A DNA stretch of 64,000 nucleotides, taken from contig OZ022594.1 in the NCBI GenBank assembly GCA_963669155.1, positions 20,319,062 through 20,383,061 on the forward strand. The letters run 5' to 3'. The first letter of the stretch is position 1, and the number at the start of each line of letters is the position of its first letter. Positions 10,530 through 23,989 of this stretch are shown piece after piece. The DNA comes from Arbacia lixula (Eukaryota; Echinodermata; Echinoidea; Arbacioida; Arbaciidae). The notes under the pieces were generated by a model. It did no database searches and had not been told where the DNA came from. It worked only from the letters and a program-made list of their open reading frames with translations. A program made the translations under genes and the position numbers.

Positions 10530-11700
10530 TCATCACACACAGTTTGTGGTTGTATGAACACTCCCTACAGACTATGGAAAGTGATTGAGATGTAAACCTC
10601 ATATAGTTTGCAGTGGTGTGAACACTCCCTACAGACTATGGAAAGTGATTGAGATGTAAACCTCATGAAGTTTGCAGTGGTATGAACACTCCCTACAGAC
10701 TATGTAAAGTGATTGAGATGTAAACCTCATACAGTTTGCAGGGGTGAGAACACTCCCTACAGACTACGGAAAGTGATTGAGATGTAAACCTCATACAGTT
10801 CGCAGTGGTGTGAACACTCCCTACAGACTATGGGAAGTGATTGAGATGTAAATCTCATACAGTTTGCAGTGGTGTGAACACTCCCTACAGACTATGGAAG
10901 TGATTGAGATGTGAACCTCATATAATTTGTGGTGGTGTGAACACTCCCTACAGACTGTGGAACGTGATTGAGATGTGAACCTCATATAATTTGTGGTGGT
11001 GTGAACACTCCCTACAGACCATGGAAAGTGATTGAGATGTAAACCTCATTATATGCTTTTCACAATGGCAAAAATTAGCCCTGTACTATCCTTAGCCCCG
11101 TACTATCCCTAGCCCCGTACTATTTTTTGAAGCTTTTCACACTGGCATTTCTTAGCCCCGTACTATTTCTTAAACCCGACTAGCTGTTCTCACTCGAAAT
11201 CGTTAGCCCTGGACTTTCTCGACAGCTTATGAATATTTATGAGTGTACGTCTTGCACATCGGCTCTTTACCACTCCGCATCAAGGTCACTCGCCCGTCGG
11301 GCCTTATCTGATTGGTCCTAGCGTTTCGGCCTTGAGAGCTCACACCGCATTTCCTTAGCCCCGTACTATTTTTCGTTTCTGTTCACACTGGCGCTCTTAG
11401 CCCCGGACTATTTGGCTTGGCCCTGCAATTGCGGTGTTAGCCCTGCTTTTTTGCAGGGCCAAATAATCCAGGATTATTGGTGGGGCTAGCCTACTTTGGT
11501 AAAAACCAATGTGAACAGAAAGTGGTCTAAGCGTAGCCCCGTACTATACGTGGGGCTAAGCCCCCCCTTAGCCCCACCTATAGTACGGGGCTAAGGAAAT
11601 TTTGGCCAGTGTGAAAAGCATATTACAATTTGCAGTTGTGTGAACACTCCCTACAGACTATAGGAAGTGCTCGCCATGTAAGCCTCACAGGTTGTGATGG
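10530..11700. repeat. 64-bp tandem array
   Basis: Eight units with a period of 63-64 bp start at about 10559 (CACTCCCTACAGACTATGG ... GAGATGTAAACCTCAT). A ninth unit lies at about 11640-11700, separated from the rest by a family F element (11053-11621). The units are 85-95 percent alike by eye. Confidence 0.9.
11053..11621. mobile_element. Family F element, copy 1
   Basis: Inverted termini are ATGCTTTTCACAATGGC and GCCAGTGTGAAAAGCAT. The interior repeats AGCCCCGTACTAT five times directly and once inverted. It also has inner copies of the terminal CTTTTCACACTGGC motif. It is inserted in the 64-bp array. Copies at 36745-37916 and 40912-41411 share this design. No ORF, so non-autonomous. Confidence 0.8.
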
Positions 11701-12169
11701 TATGACCAGGACTTCTGACAGACACGCTCAGACTGAGTTTCATGGTCAACCAGTCATCTCTTAATACTAGGACTCGTCAGTTATCACCTCACTGACCCAG
11801 GTCAACTCCACGGCCTAAAATTAGCCCAGCTCCACCTGGTCACTGGTCCCCTTAGAACAGATCGATGGCGCTGGTCCCCCCTTCTTAACCCCTTCCTTCC
11901 ACTTCCTTCTTCTCAAGGCTCACAATAAGTTTCAACAGTTTCCCTGCAAACTGCAATCAATTTCTTGTAACGATTGTACAGTTTATCACCATAAAACCCA
12001 TCAGTCAACCGGTGCCTTTAGACTACCATTGTATGAGAATAGCAAAGAGTCGTTTTCAGACTGCTATCAAAGTACATGTATATAGTTAGACTATGTAGGT
12101 AATAATGGTATACACATGTTAAAACAAGTTAAAAACTGGTCATACCTGTTTTGAATGCAACATTATATA

Positions 12170-13868
<1,699 letters not shown>

Positions 13869-13919
13869 TAGATGTTGGCTCCTGCTGGAGGAAACATCAA
13901 AGAATGTTCATATCGAGGG

Positions 13920-13998
13920 GATTTGCACTGCGCCGAGGGAATGTAAGTCACCCACGAGTGAGGGACTTATTTGTTCCCGAAGCAGCAGTGCAAAACAC
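13920..13998. repeat. Short hairpin repeat
   Basis: An imperfect palindrome: TTTGCACTGC ... GGGAATGTAAGTCACCC pairs with GGGACTTATTTGTTCCC ... GCAGTGCAAAA. It lies just outside the right end of the Tc1 element. Probably a small MITE remnant. Confidence 0.6.
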
Positions 13999-14047
13999 TG
14001 AGGTTTAAACATTTGCGATATTTACAACAACAAAGTCAACATCTGAT

Positions 14048-14427
14048 ATATTATTCAGGTTAGTCTAATATATACTAGTAAAATGTGTCGGAATAAAGTC
14101 ACTCCACCTCGCGTCGGTAGGCCCACTGCATGTGGCTGTGTGGTTAAAACACACGCAACGTACCAGATACACACACAGTCTCGGCCGGTAGAGTACGCCC
14201 AGTACAGCGCATAACAAGAAGGTTGAACGCAGCGTGTCTATCAGCGTGTATCAGCACGTTCACTTGCATGCAAAATGTTTCCCTAGGGAAACATAACACT
14301 GGTATTGGTGTTATCATGGTTATGTTGACTGGCAAAATAACATCAGCGGCCAACATAACGAATGTCTTGCTGACACGTGAGCGCATTCAACCAATCGGTA
14401 ATCAATACTAAACTAACCTGAATAATA
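14048..14427. mobile_element. Inverted-repeat element (380 bp)
   Basis: The ends TATTATTCAGGTTAGT and ACTAACCTGAATAATA are inverted. Inner arms around GTTGAACGCAGCG and GAGCGCATTCAACC also pair. There is no ORF. A non-autonomous DNA element is the simplest reading. Confidence 0.6.
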
Positions 14428-14429
14428 TT

Positions 14430-15784
14430 AATATGTAAGTCACATTTCAAATAGTAGCAAAGGTAGTGAAAATTACAATGACCAATGCTTGTTTTACGAT
14501 TGTACAAATTCTGGGAAAAATTGAGCAGTTTAGAAAAGTTGTACGGTAAAACTCGTGTTATGAAAACAAGACAAAGGCAAACGATGAGTTAAGATAAGAC
14601 AATAGTATTTTGAGTTTTGATCGTCATGGAGCTAGGATGGAAGAAGACAGCCTACTGTGCTAGGAGGCTGTAGCCATGGTAGTCATGGTAACACAGGACA
14701 TCGCCACAACAAGCAGGAAGAAACCTTTTTAAAGATTGCCCATTTCAGTTTAGATCATCAGCATATCATAAGAAAACAAGGCGAAAAGGAAACCACAATA
14801 AGATGAATTTTAGCTCTGCACTCCCTCTTCACTCACTATTCACGAAAAGTGAACAACTATCCTCTTTAACGGTATATCGAAACACTCCGTGCGGTAACGA
14901 CCACGGTCTAGATTGTACTAGTTTGCAATGCTGAGTGCATCGGTCACTGGATTACTTCAGTGTGAAAAACCATGACGTGTGCTACATGTACGTGTATATC
15001 ACTGTTTGCAGTTTCCAGCATCTAAGCTAGAGAAATCACCAGCTTTTGAATCACCCATCCAAAATCTACTCAAAACCTAGCGATCAATATAGTTCTGCTC
15101 AAAGTCAGCTTCCAGTAACATTATCGTGAGGGAAGTACTTTTTTATTATTTTCTTTTACATGTACATGTAGTTCACATTTCTGCTTGATTGACACCCGTT
15201 GACAAATCCCACCGGGTCCGATTTGAAAGAAATGTGTGAAATACAGTGCAGGAAAAAGAAATGGTATCTATAAATAATGTCGTCCCTTCAATCTGGGAGG
15301 AAGGAACAATCACTGAAGCTCCCCCTCACCTAATGTCACCCCTCCCTTTCCCCTTATTGACCCCCCCCCCCCTCCCCACCCCTCATTGCTAAAATTCCCA
15401 GGTTGAAAGAAACCTGCTGACTGGTCAACCATTTGGCTCTCAACTGCATGAACGTAGCTTTTCTGTTTGAGCAAATTCTAAATCTTTCAAAAGAAATGCC
15501 TGCTATCCTTGTAAAGCTTTGTGGAACTCACCCTTGCATTTTACCAAACTCCTAATCTTTTATAACTTATCATTCACAAATTTAAGAAATGCCCACTGTT
15601 CTCATAAAATCTAATAAAACCTGCCCATATGTTTAATAAGCAAACTCCCAATCTGTCAAAACTTACATGAAATACCCGCTGTCTTCTATTACAAATCTTT
15701 CAAAGGATCCCTTTCAATTTTTTTCTGCGTAACAAATGCCCATTTTCATAGTGCCTTATATCATCTACCAATACTAGCTGTTCT
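14430..15784. other. Intron sequence, no feature seen
   Basis: AT-rich. A C-run occurs at 15361-15373. No repeat shared with the rest of the window and no exon was recognised. Confidence 0.45.
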
Positions 15785-15941
15785 GGGCCCTGTTCCATAA
15801 AACTTACCATTGATGGTAACTTTGCTATCGATGGCAATCTCAATGGTAACCTTGAATTTGATTGGCTGTCAAGAGTTGTTACCATTTCAGTTACCTTTGA
15901 TGGCAGAGTTACCATTAATGGTAAGTTTTATCCAACAGGGT
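15785..15941. mobile_element. Family C MITE, copy 2
   Basis: 157 bp from GGGCCCTGTTCCATAAAACT to the inverse AGTTTTATCCAACAGGGTC. The interior consists of TACCATTGATGGTAAC-type small palindromes and a GATTGGCTGTCAA motif. Confidence 0.85.
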
Positions 15942-16479
15942 CATGATGTTTTGTAACTTTCTTTGATTACTTCATAACAGATTGATTAAAGGGAGAAATT
16001 ATATTTCCTCTATTCATCAGGACACTGGGACTATTTGTCTCACATTCCAATACTGTTTATCACAAAAATATGATCTCCCTTCCACAGGGTTAGAAAAGTA
16101 GGCCTCCTGCAATTTTGTTAATCCTCTTTCAACCGACATAATTTCCTTTTTGGACGAGTTTCCACAACTGGTGCAGAAAAAGAGGGTCTTACTCAATCAG
16201 CAAGTATTGCGGCAACTGTCATCAGAGTCCTAATGAGATACAGGAAGCCGATAATCAGGGCATTAGTGTTGAAATCATGGCTGCTCACTGCTACCTTGAA
16301 AAACAAGTGTATTTGGAATCGGTGCAATCAAGTCGCTAGCCTTCCTTGAACTTGGCAGACGGCTTTTGATGTTAACCCCTTTGATTTCCTAAATTCTCCT
16401 TGCCCATAGATTCACACAGGAGCCATCTAACTTCAAAGTACAAATGAACTGAAAAGCTTTATTTTTTTTGGAAGTACCA
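15942..16479. other. Intron sequence, no feature seen
   Basis: No repeat related to others in the window and no exon with usable splice sites was noticed. Confidence 0.4.
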
Positions 16480-18703
16480 TCCCTGATCTCACACTTCAAT
16501 AGAAGTACCTGAAAGTTGAGTGTGAATGGAACCAGACTGTCCTTTGCTCTGTCAATCTCTGATTTCACACTTCAATAGAAGTACCTGAAAGTTGAGTGTG
16601 AATGGAACCAGACTGTCCTTTTGCTCTGTCTATCTTTGATCTCACACTTCAATAGAAGTACCTGAAAGTTGAGTTTGAATGGAACCAGACTGCCCTTTGC
16701 TCTGTCAATCTCTGATTTCACACTTCAATAGAAGTACCTGAAAGTTGAGTGTGAATGGAACCAGACTGTCCTTTTGCTCTGTCTATCTTTGATCTCACCC
16801 TTCAATAGAAGTACCTGAAAGTTGAGTTTGAATGGAACCAGACTGCCCTTTGCTCTGTCAATCTCTGATTTCACACTTCAATAGAAGTACCAGAAAGTTG
16901 AGTGTGAATGGAACCAGACTGTCCCTTTGCTCTGTCAATCTCTGATCTCACACTTCAATAGAAGTACCTGAAAGTTGAGTGTGAATGGAACCAGACTGCC
17001 CTTTGCTCTGTCAATCCCTGATCTTACACTTCAATAGAAGAACCTTAAAAGTTGAGTGTGAATGGAACCAGGCTGTCCTTTGCTCTGTCTATCTTTGATC
17101 TCACACTTCAATAGAAGTACCTGAAAGTTGAGTGTGAATGGAACCAGACTGTCCTTTGCTCTGTCATTATCTGATCTCACTCTTCAATAGAAGTACCTGA
17201 AAGTTGAGTGTGAATGAAACCAGACTGTCCTTTGCTCTGTCCATCCTTGATCTCACTCTTCAATAGAAGTACCCGAAAACTGAGTGTGAATGGAACCAGA
17301 CTGTCCTTTTGCTCTGTCCATCCCTGATCTCACACTTCAATAGAAGTACCTGAAAGTTGAGTGTGAATGGAACCAGACTGTCCTTTTGCTCTGTCCATCC
17401 CTGATCTCACACTTCAATAGAAGTACCTGAAAGTTGAGTGTGAATGAAACCAGACTGTCCTTTGCTCTGTCCATCTCTGATCTCACACTTCAATAGAAGT
17501 ACCTGAAAGTTGAGTGTGAATGGAACCAGACTGTCCTTTGCTCTGTCCATCTCTGATCTCACACTTCAATAGAAGTAGCTTAAAAGTTGAGTGTGAATGG
17601 AACCAGACTGTCCTTTTGCTCCGTCTATCCTTGATCTCACACTTCAATAGAAGTACCTGAAAGTTGAGTGTGAATGGAACCAAACTGTCCTTTGCTCTGT
17701 CCATCTCTGATTTCACACTTCAATAGAAGTACCTGAAAGTTGAGTGTGAATGGAACCAGACTGTCCTTTTGCTCTGTCAATATCTGATTTCACACATCAA
17801 TAGAAGTACCAGAAAGTTGAGTGTGAATGGAACCAGACTGTCCTTTGCTCTGTCAATATCTGATTTCACACATCAATAGAAGTACCTGAAAGTTGAGTGT
17901 GAATGGAACCAGACTGTCCTTTGCTCTGTCATTATCTGATTTCACACATCAATAGAAGTACCTGAAAGTTGAGTGTGAATGAAACCAGACTGTCCTTTGC
18001 TCTGTCCATCCTTGATCTCACTCTTCAATAGAAGTACCCGAAAACTGAGTGTGAATGGAACCAGACTGTCCTTTTGCTCTGTCCATCCCTGATCTCACAC
18101 TTCAATAGAAGTACCTGAAAGTTGAGTGTGAATGGAACCAGACTGTCCTTTTGCTCTGTCCATCCCTGATCTCACACTTCAATAGAAGTACCTGAAAGTT
18201 GAGTGTGAATGGAACCAGACTGTCCTTTTGCTCTGTCCATCCCTGATCTCACACTTCAATAGAAGTACCTGAAAGTTGAGTGTGAATGGAACCAGACTGT
18301 CCTTTTGCTCTGTCCATCCCTGATCTCACACTTCAATAGAAGTACCTGAAAGTTGAGTGTGAATGGAACCAGACTGTCCTTTGCTCTGTCCATCTCTGAT
18401 CTCACACTTCAATAGAAGTACCTGAAAGTTGAGTGTGAATGGAACCAGACTGTCCTTTGCTCTGTCCATCTCTGATCTCACACTTCAATAGAAGTAGCTT
18501 AAAAGTTGAGTGTGAATGGAACCAGACTGTCCTTTTGCTCCGTCTATCCTTGATCTCACACTTCAATAGAAGTACCTGAAAGTTGAGTGTGAATGGAACC
18601 AAACTGTCCTTTGCTCTGTCCATCTCTGATCTCACACTTCAATAGAAGTAGCTTAAAAGTTGAGTGTGAATGGAACCAGACTGTCCTTTTGCTCCGTCTA
18701 TCC
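16480..18703. repeat. 76-77 bp satellite array, main block
   Basis: About 29 tandem units of 76-77 bp (CACTTCAATAGAAGTACCTG ... TTTGCTCTGTCCATC). Each unit holds an internal inverted repeat, TCACACTTCAA with TTGAGTGTGA. A multi-unit block around 17229-17716 recurs around 17998-18635, including the rare variant ACCCGAAAACTGAGTG. A higher-order duplication has therefore occurred. The repeated minus-strand ORFs of 77 codons are by-products of the array. Confidence 0.95.
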
Positions 18704-19433
18704 AGGAAGGTGTTACAACTGGAGTCAGCACGAAGAATCATTTATTCCTACACCAGTCGCGTTCATTGATAGCACAATAGAATATTTGACGCATTTGGTT
18801 CTTTGATCCAGTGACGACCACCGCCAAATATGCAAAACGAATTTTGGATGCATTTAGAGGGATATGTATTCTGCATGCGCAGAAGATTTCAGAACCACTT
18901 CATGAACTGAAGTGCATGTGCAGTAGTATTACATCTTATAATGATACGATTATGTGTATTTCAGATTATATTGGTGCTTCGTTTTTGTGATAAAAGGAGA
19001 ATGCTGTAGAAAACATGCCAGAGAAATGCCTCCATATCGCACATTGGGCAATCATATTTCCTTGAAAATTTCTTGTAAATCGTTCATTGAGTGTTTCACC
19101 TTCCATGGAAACAACCTCAATTTCGTGTCCGGAGGTGTCCGAAAAAGTTACGGACCAAATTCTTTCTCCAATTTTCCCAAAATTTCCATTCGCTCACCCC
19201 AAAACTAATTCACAGTGTGTGTAAAAAGACCAGATACGAGCTCCCAGCGAAGCCTGAACGGCTGATATATTTCTCTGACCAGATTTCTTTTGTTATTCAG
19301 AGGAAGGTACTGCCTAATTAGAAATACAGCGTATTGTTTAAAACACCTGAATGTTCTGAATTTTTATGAGGCGGTGGTCATCATAGATCAAAGGAAGTCT
19401 ATCCGAGCACAGTCCATCCATGATAGGTCCATG
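18704..19433. mobile_element. 730-bp insertion inside the satellite
   Basis: It is flanked by the 8-bp direct repeat GTCTATCC (18696-18703 and 19434-19441), which occurs only once per unit in intact satellite units. Near its ends it carries an inverted pair, CTTTGATCCAGTGACGACC at 18801 and GGTCATCATAGATCAAAG at 19376. A second GTCTATCC lies at 19397. There is no long ORF. It looks like a non-autonomous DNA transposon with 8-bp target duplication (hAT-like in that respect), but the class is uncertain. Confidence 0.65.
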
Positions 19434-19675
19434 GTCTATCCTTGATCTCACACTTCAATAGAAGTACCTGAAAGTTGAGTGTAAATGGAACCAGACTGTC
19501 CTTTTGCTCTGTCCATCCTTGATCTCACACTTCAATAGAAGTACCGGAAAGTTGAGTGTGAATGGAACCAGACTGTCCTTTGCTCTGTCAATCTCTGATC
19601 TCACACTTCAATAGAAGTACCTGAAAGTTGAGTGTGAATGGAACCAGACTGTCCTTTGCTCTGTCCATCTCTGTT
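19434..19675. repeat. 76-77 bp satellite array, right block
   Basis: About three units continue the array in register after the 730-bp insertion. Confidence 0.95.
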
Positions 19676-20387
19676 CCTGATCGACAGGAAACCCTACCTG
19701 ATGGGGGCCAAGAACACAATTATTGGCACGGAAGTGACGTGTAGGCCCCCTCTTCAGTTCCCGTTTCTGACAGTATGCTTCGGCTCCAGAGGTGAGCTAG
19801 CCAATAAAGTAGCCCCTGCTTCAAACATTGACCAATCAATCGTCCAGCCCTCATCTGAACTGCTACTTGTAGGCAGTAACATGTCACAAAGGACAAAGAA
19901 CAAAGCCCACTGGCCGGCACACAGATCATGATCTTTTTTAGATTCCTTGTTGACCATACATTGCGAGACAAACAATGATCACTAGCAAGTATGAACATGT
20001 TTGCAAATTTGGAAGAATTTCAATTGTTGGTCTCTTCATAGTTCAATGAAAAATACATGTTTGTAATTTTGCAAACATTAATCACTTTAATTTTTTTCGA
20101 AAGAAGAATAAATGAAGAATCACCACTTTATGAATACTGTCATCATAAATGCAATGAATGTTTCTTATTGGTTTACAGATTAAAATGCAAATGCTGAAAC
20201 GTTTAATAGCCGGAACTCCCCACTACACATCCCTTCAGCTCAAAGCATGCAGAGATTAGCGCACCGGCACCAACTGACTGTTCAATAATTTGACACAGGG
20301 GGCACTGTTTACTTTTCATACCACACATCATTGCATACCAATTAACATTGTAAGACTTAATTTTTTGTGGGCTTTGTTCGAGTACAT
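19676..20387. other. Intron sequence with CCAAT-like motifs
   Basis: Positions 19680-19930 are more GC-rich than their surroundings. They contain CCAATAAAG, CCAATCAATCG and, on the minus strand, ACGTCACTTCC. A regulatory role is possible but not supported further. The 97-codon plus-strand ORF begins inside the satellite and is not believed. Confidence 0.3.
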
Positions 20388-20466
20388 TGCCCAATTTGGC
20401 TACAATTTTACATTGTGTCAATGGGAATTTTTGGGGCTCTTTTAACATTTTCCAGGGCTCTTTTAA
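20388..20466 (+). repeat. Family H repeat, left part
   Basis: This stretch (CAATTTGGCTACAATTTTAC ... CATTTTCCAGGGCTCTTTT) recurs at 29751 and, in reverse, at 34682-34805. The family resumes after the TTAA element at 21107. Confidence 0.75.
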
Positions 20467-21106
20467 CTCTTATACTCCTGGGGTATTTCAAAGCTTGTTA
20501 TTACTGGGGGGAGGGGCATTAAATGCCCCCCCCCCCCCCCCCCGAGATCTCGGCCATGGGTCGCCTGAATGCCTCAAAATTTTGCACAAGGGTCAAATCT
20601 ACAAACTTGTAAAGCTAAATTTACAACAAATCCTTGATACAAATGTCTTTCATAACTCCCTCATCAATTCCTGAAAGAAAAAGATAGGTTGTGGTAATTA
20701 TTTCTTCATGTATTTTATTGTTTTTCAATTTTCTTATGTATTTCTTTTTTTTCGTCAAGCGTTTTTGGCTATTTGGGTGTGGGTGTGTGTCTGTGTGAGT
20801 GGTTATTAATTACACTATTTGAAACGTATTAACATAAAATGGAAAAGCTCCTGATTTTGTCTATAGGGTTATACACGGTCTTAATTAGAAATAGCAAAAT
20901 TTCAGTGACGTGTGTTCGGTAAACGTAATCTGACACCCGCACGGTAGGTCCGATTGCCATAAATTTGGTATCAAAATGTGCAGGAAGGATCAGAGAAAAA
21001 AGTCATGAAATTTCGCTCCATAATATTGAGGCGTTCGGAAGAACCGACAAAAATTTGACAGGGGGGACATAATGCCCCCCCCCCCCGCTCCCCGGGAGTA
21101 TTAGGG
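20467..21106. mobile_element. 640-bp TTAA element, piggyBac-like, non-autonomous
   Basis: The flanking TTAA copies lie at 20463-20466 and 21107-21110. The termini are CTCTTATACTCCTGGGG and its inverse CCCCGGGAGTATTAGGG. It interrupts family H exactly at a TTAA that is present once in the H copy at 34682-34805. Terminal sequence and target site fit the piggyBac superfamily. It holds C-runs at 20527-20543 and 21074-21086 but no transposase ORF. Confidence 0.75.
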
Positions 21107-21160
21107 TTAAGCGTTTCAGGGGCAAGATCACCCTGAACCCCCGTGTATTTTCTCCCTGGT
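21107..21160 (+). repeat. Family H repeat, right part
   Basis: GCGTTTCAGGGGCAAGATCA and the following bases align with the H copy at 34682-34720 (read in reverse). This shows that the two H parts were once contiguous. Confidence 0.65.
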
Positions 21161-22379
21161 CACGGTAGAATGGCATTCCATTTTTTCCTTCTACTCCCTC
21201 TAACCGTCAATGTGAAGAACCATTCTTTTGACCTGAATGGTGGGGGGGGGGGGGGGGGAGGAGCTCATCCATTCTTTCATCCCCACTCCACCAAGACCAA
21301 GATAATTCATCTGGCACAAAATGAAATAAGGATGCTCTGAAAAAAAACAAAAAACGAGACAAATTATAATCATGTCCAAAGGCCGCAAAGATTGAAACCC
21401 AAGGATAAGGAATTAATTGTTTCCGAACTTCAGCTTCGGTCAATGATTCTAACTCAGAGACTTCCTGGAGATGCTGCGAAGCTACCAGACTAGGGCAAAA
21501 TAGGTGCTATTCCGGGAACCAGACACTACTACCTTGAGAATCATTTTTTTTCTTCTCCCCAGACTTGGGTTATTTTTGTAAAAAAAAGGAACATGCTATT
21601 CTAAGAGCAGGAAAAAAAGAAGGGAGAAACAGGTAGCAGAAGAAGGAGGGAAGGAGAAGAACGAGAAGGAAGAAAATAGAGAAAAGGAGGAGATAAAGAG
21701 AAAGAAGAAAAGATCTTGAATACTTAGTAAAATTTCATCTTCAAATGCATGGACAACTTTCTTTTTGGCTATGAAATACAACTCACTTGAATGACCCATT
21801 ACATAAAAAAAACTTAGAAAGAAACAGAAAAACAATGAGAAAGATGAGTAAAATGAAAGAAAATATGGAGGCAAGAAGATAACACAGAGAAAGAAAAAAA
21901 AAGGGGGGGGGAGAAGAACAAGTAGACAAACATGATAAAGTATGGTTCTCATGCAAGAAGTAATTAAAGGGGAAGGAAAATTAGGAGCTCTTATCAATGC
22001 AGCTTCATGTACAGCATCATCAAAATCACATTAATCTGAAACTTGAAAGAAATGAAAGATCACGTTCACTTTTGCTGAAGTACATGTACATCTCAAGACG
22101 GTTATGAAATATACTTAGCTCCGCCGCGAGATGCTTATGACAAAATCAGACAGACAGACATACTCTCGTAGGATTACGGGGACTTAAATGAATTACTTCC
22201 TTTGGCAGTGAAAGACGTCATGATGCCCGTCTGACTGCAGCCCAGCCATGCAGTATGTGGGCAACTCATTACTTGCAGAACAAGAAGCATGCAAAGTTCA
22301 TTGACATACTGACAGACTGCCCTCTTGTGACAGATATCAGTTAGTGGAAAATGGTTTATCAGCTATTTATTGGACGGGA
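21161..22379. other. Intron with homopolymer and purine-rich tracts
   Basis: A G-run lies at 21241-21258. Positions 21600-21720 and 21820-21915 are purine-rich. No exon was recognised. Confidence 0.45.
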
Positions 22380-22487
22380 TACTCCCATCTGGACTCCCAG
22401 ACACAAGGGGTTTTGTACAGGGCCCCTTGGTACAGCAGTTTTTTAACTGAAAGGGCTACCCTGTTTAAATGAAGTTGAATAAATAGA

Positions 22488-22533
<46 letters not shown>
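22380..22533 (+). mobile_element. LINE-type 3' tail ending in (AAAT)n
   Basis: The sequence TTTTGTACAGGGCCCCTTGG ... AAGGGCTACCCTGTTTAAAT followed by a clean (AAAT)n run resembles 3' tails of CR1/L2-type retrotransposons. Only the tail is present; there is no reverse transcriptase. Confidence 0.45.
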
Positions 22534-22534
<1 letters not shown>

Positions 22535-22974
22535 GGGGTTAGGGTTTTTAGAGATTAGGGCAAGCGTTAGGATTAAGATCAGAGTTAATGATTTAAATTT
22601 CAAGGGTAGTTTGAAGATTGTGCTATTACACAAAATGGAACAAGAAAAGATCGATAAACCTATTACTGTGTATTTTTTTTATATGAGGGACAATCAAGTT
22701 TTCTATGGACAAATGTTTTGTCATTAAGGTTCTGAGCAATAGAATGCAGTTTCTACAGAGGAAAATGTTTCAAGTTTTATTTTTGTTACTTACTTGATTA
22801 TAAACAAGGAGGATAAAAATACAACGATAAGATCAGCAACTAAGCAACAAAAATGGTTAAATCTTGTGGAGAAATTTATCCTCTTTCATGTGACCAATGT
22901 ATTACCATTTTTCATGCTTGATATCAAGCAACAGATAGTATGTGTGGTACTTGGTGCCTCACTGGTGTTCTTCT

Positions 22975-23219
22975 CTACTCTGACAAAAGGAAGCAAGTGA
23001 CAAATCACTCAAATCTGTGTTATTGGTATTCTTAGATTGTACCCAGCATTCCCTACATACCCCTAAAATCTGGACAAGAAATATTCATCTTGCTGCAAGA
23101 TACTCAATCTAACATGATGTGGTGTTGCACTGATGCCAATGCAAGTGACAGACACATTTTGCTCATTTACAAGATAAGTCTCTTTTGTTAGTTGCTTCCT
23201 TTTGTCAGATGAGGGCAGT
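22975..23219 (-). mobile_element. Family G element, copy 2, abutting a splice donor
   Basis: Reverse-orientation copy of the element at 1206-1455, ending at GAGGGCAGT. Its edge lies only about 7 nt beyond the GTGAGC donor of the RhoGAP-like exon at 23233-23426. Confidence 0.8.
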
Positions 23220-23232
23220 GTTGCGGGCTCAC

Positions 23233-23426
23233 CTCACTGCGGTGGTCCTGCGGGGGGAAGATATCTCTGACGTCTGGCTTGCGAGCCTTAGCGTCCCTGG
23301 CAGCCAGTAGCCGCTGCTTGTACGTCTCGTTCAGCTTGTCCACACGTTTCCGCACCGCCGCCGCCTGGCTCCGCGTCAACGTGGACGTTGCATTCTCCCA
23401 AACCTCATTGTCAAGACCACGGCCCT
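23233..23426 (-). CDS. ARHGAP18/28/40-like RhoGAP, third recognised coding exon
   Basis: This is a 194-bp exon, read from 23426 to 23233. The acceptor is CCAACAG (AG at 23428-23427) and the donor is GAG|GTGAGC. Its first two bases complete a Lys codon with the exon at 23990-24055. It then gives 64 codons ending in phase 0. It contains STLTRSQAAAVRKRV (residues 97-111 of the joined protein) and DVRDIF (134-139). These are conserved blocks just after the N-terminus in the ARHGAP18/28/40 family of RhoGAPs, which stimulate GTP hydrolysis by Rho GTPases and act on actin and cell shape. The segment between them is a basic, probably helical stretch. GC-rich, conserved-looking codons contrast with the AT-rich introns. 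This exon is the strongest basis for the family call. Confidence 0.85.
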
Positions 23427-23452
23427 CTGTTGGTAGCATTGTTACATGTAAA

Positions 23453-23530
23453 TCAACATCAACATCAACATCAACATCGACATCATCATCAACATCATCA
23501 TCAATAATTTCAATTATTTCAATATTAGTG
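23453..23530. repeat. (ATCAAC)n/(ATC)n microsatellite
   Basis: Hexa- and trinucleotide repeats begin about 25 nt upstream (minus strand) of the acceptor at 23427. They therefore occupy the branch-point region of that intron. Confidence 0.9.
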
Positions 23531-23989
23531 CTGCTGTTACCATATCAAAATAATCAAATCAGATAAATATAATTCTTTTCGTACTTATATCAATAAAATT
23601 TTCAATACATGTACTACAATAAATTAATATATTTTTCATGTGATCATGAAAAACAACTACAAAAATTAAACAAGACAGGATTACTACATATAACACTACA
23701 TATGTTATGTACACAGTAATTATCTGTTTAGCAAAAAAAAATCCATTATTGTTGGATAGCATTGAACATTGGGTTTGCTAATGTTGCACAAAACCTAGCA
23801 ATCATTGTAACATGCACAAAACTAAATACAAATGTTTCCCTGTAACTACAGGAAGCATGATAAACAAGCTGAAGAGTTCAAAGGTGATTTATGACTTTTC
23901 TATCCTTGCAATTATAACGTGTATACTGTATGTACAGTATGTTACAGTACTTGTAAAACTTTGGCATATTATGCTTTGATCATTCTTAC

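Noticed and set aside
16480-18703. Tandem units with internal inverted repeats as a CRISPR array
   Set aside because: There are no unique spacers between repeats. The whole 76-77 bp unit is repeated, and the genome is eukaryotic.
17483-18741. Repeated 77-codon minus-strand ORFs as a possible repeat protein
   Set aside because: The frame is open only because several satellite units lack stops in it. There is no start context and it is broken in other units.
19638-19931. 97-codon plus ORF
   Set aside because: It begins in the satellite and has no recognisable domain.
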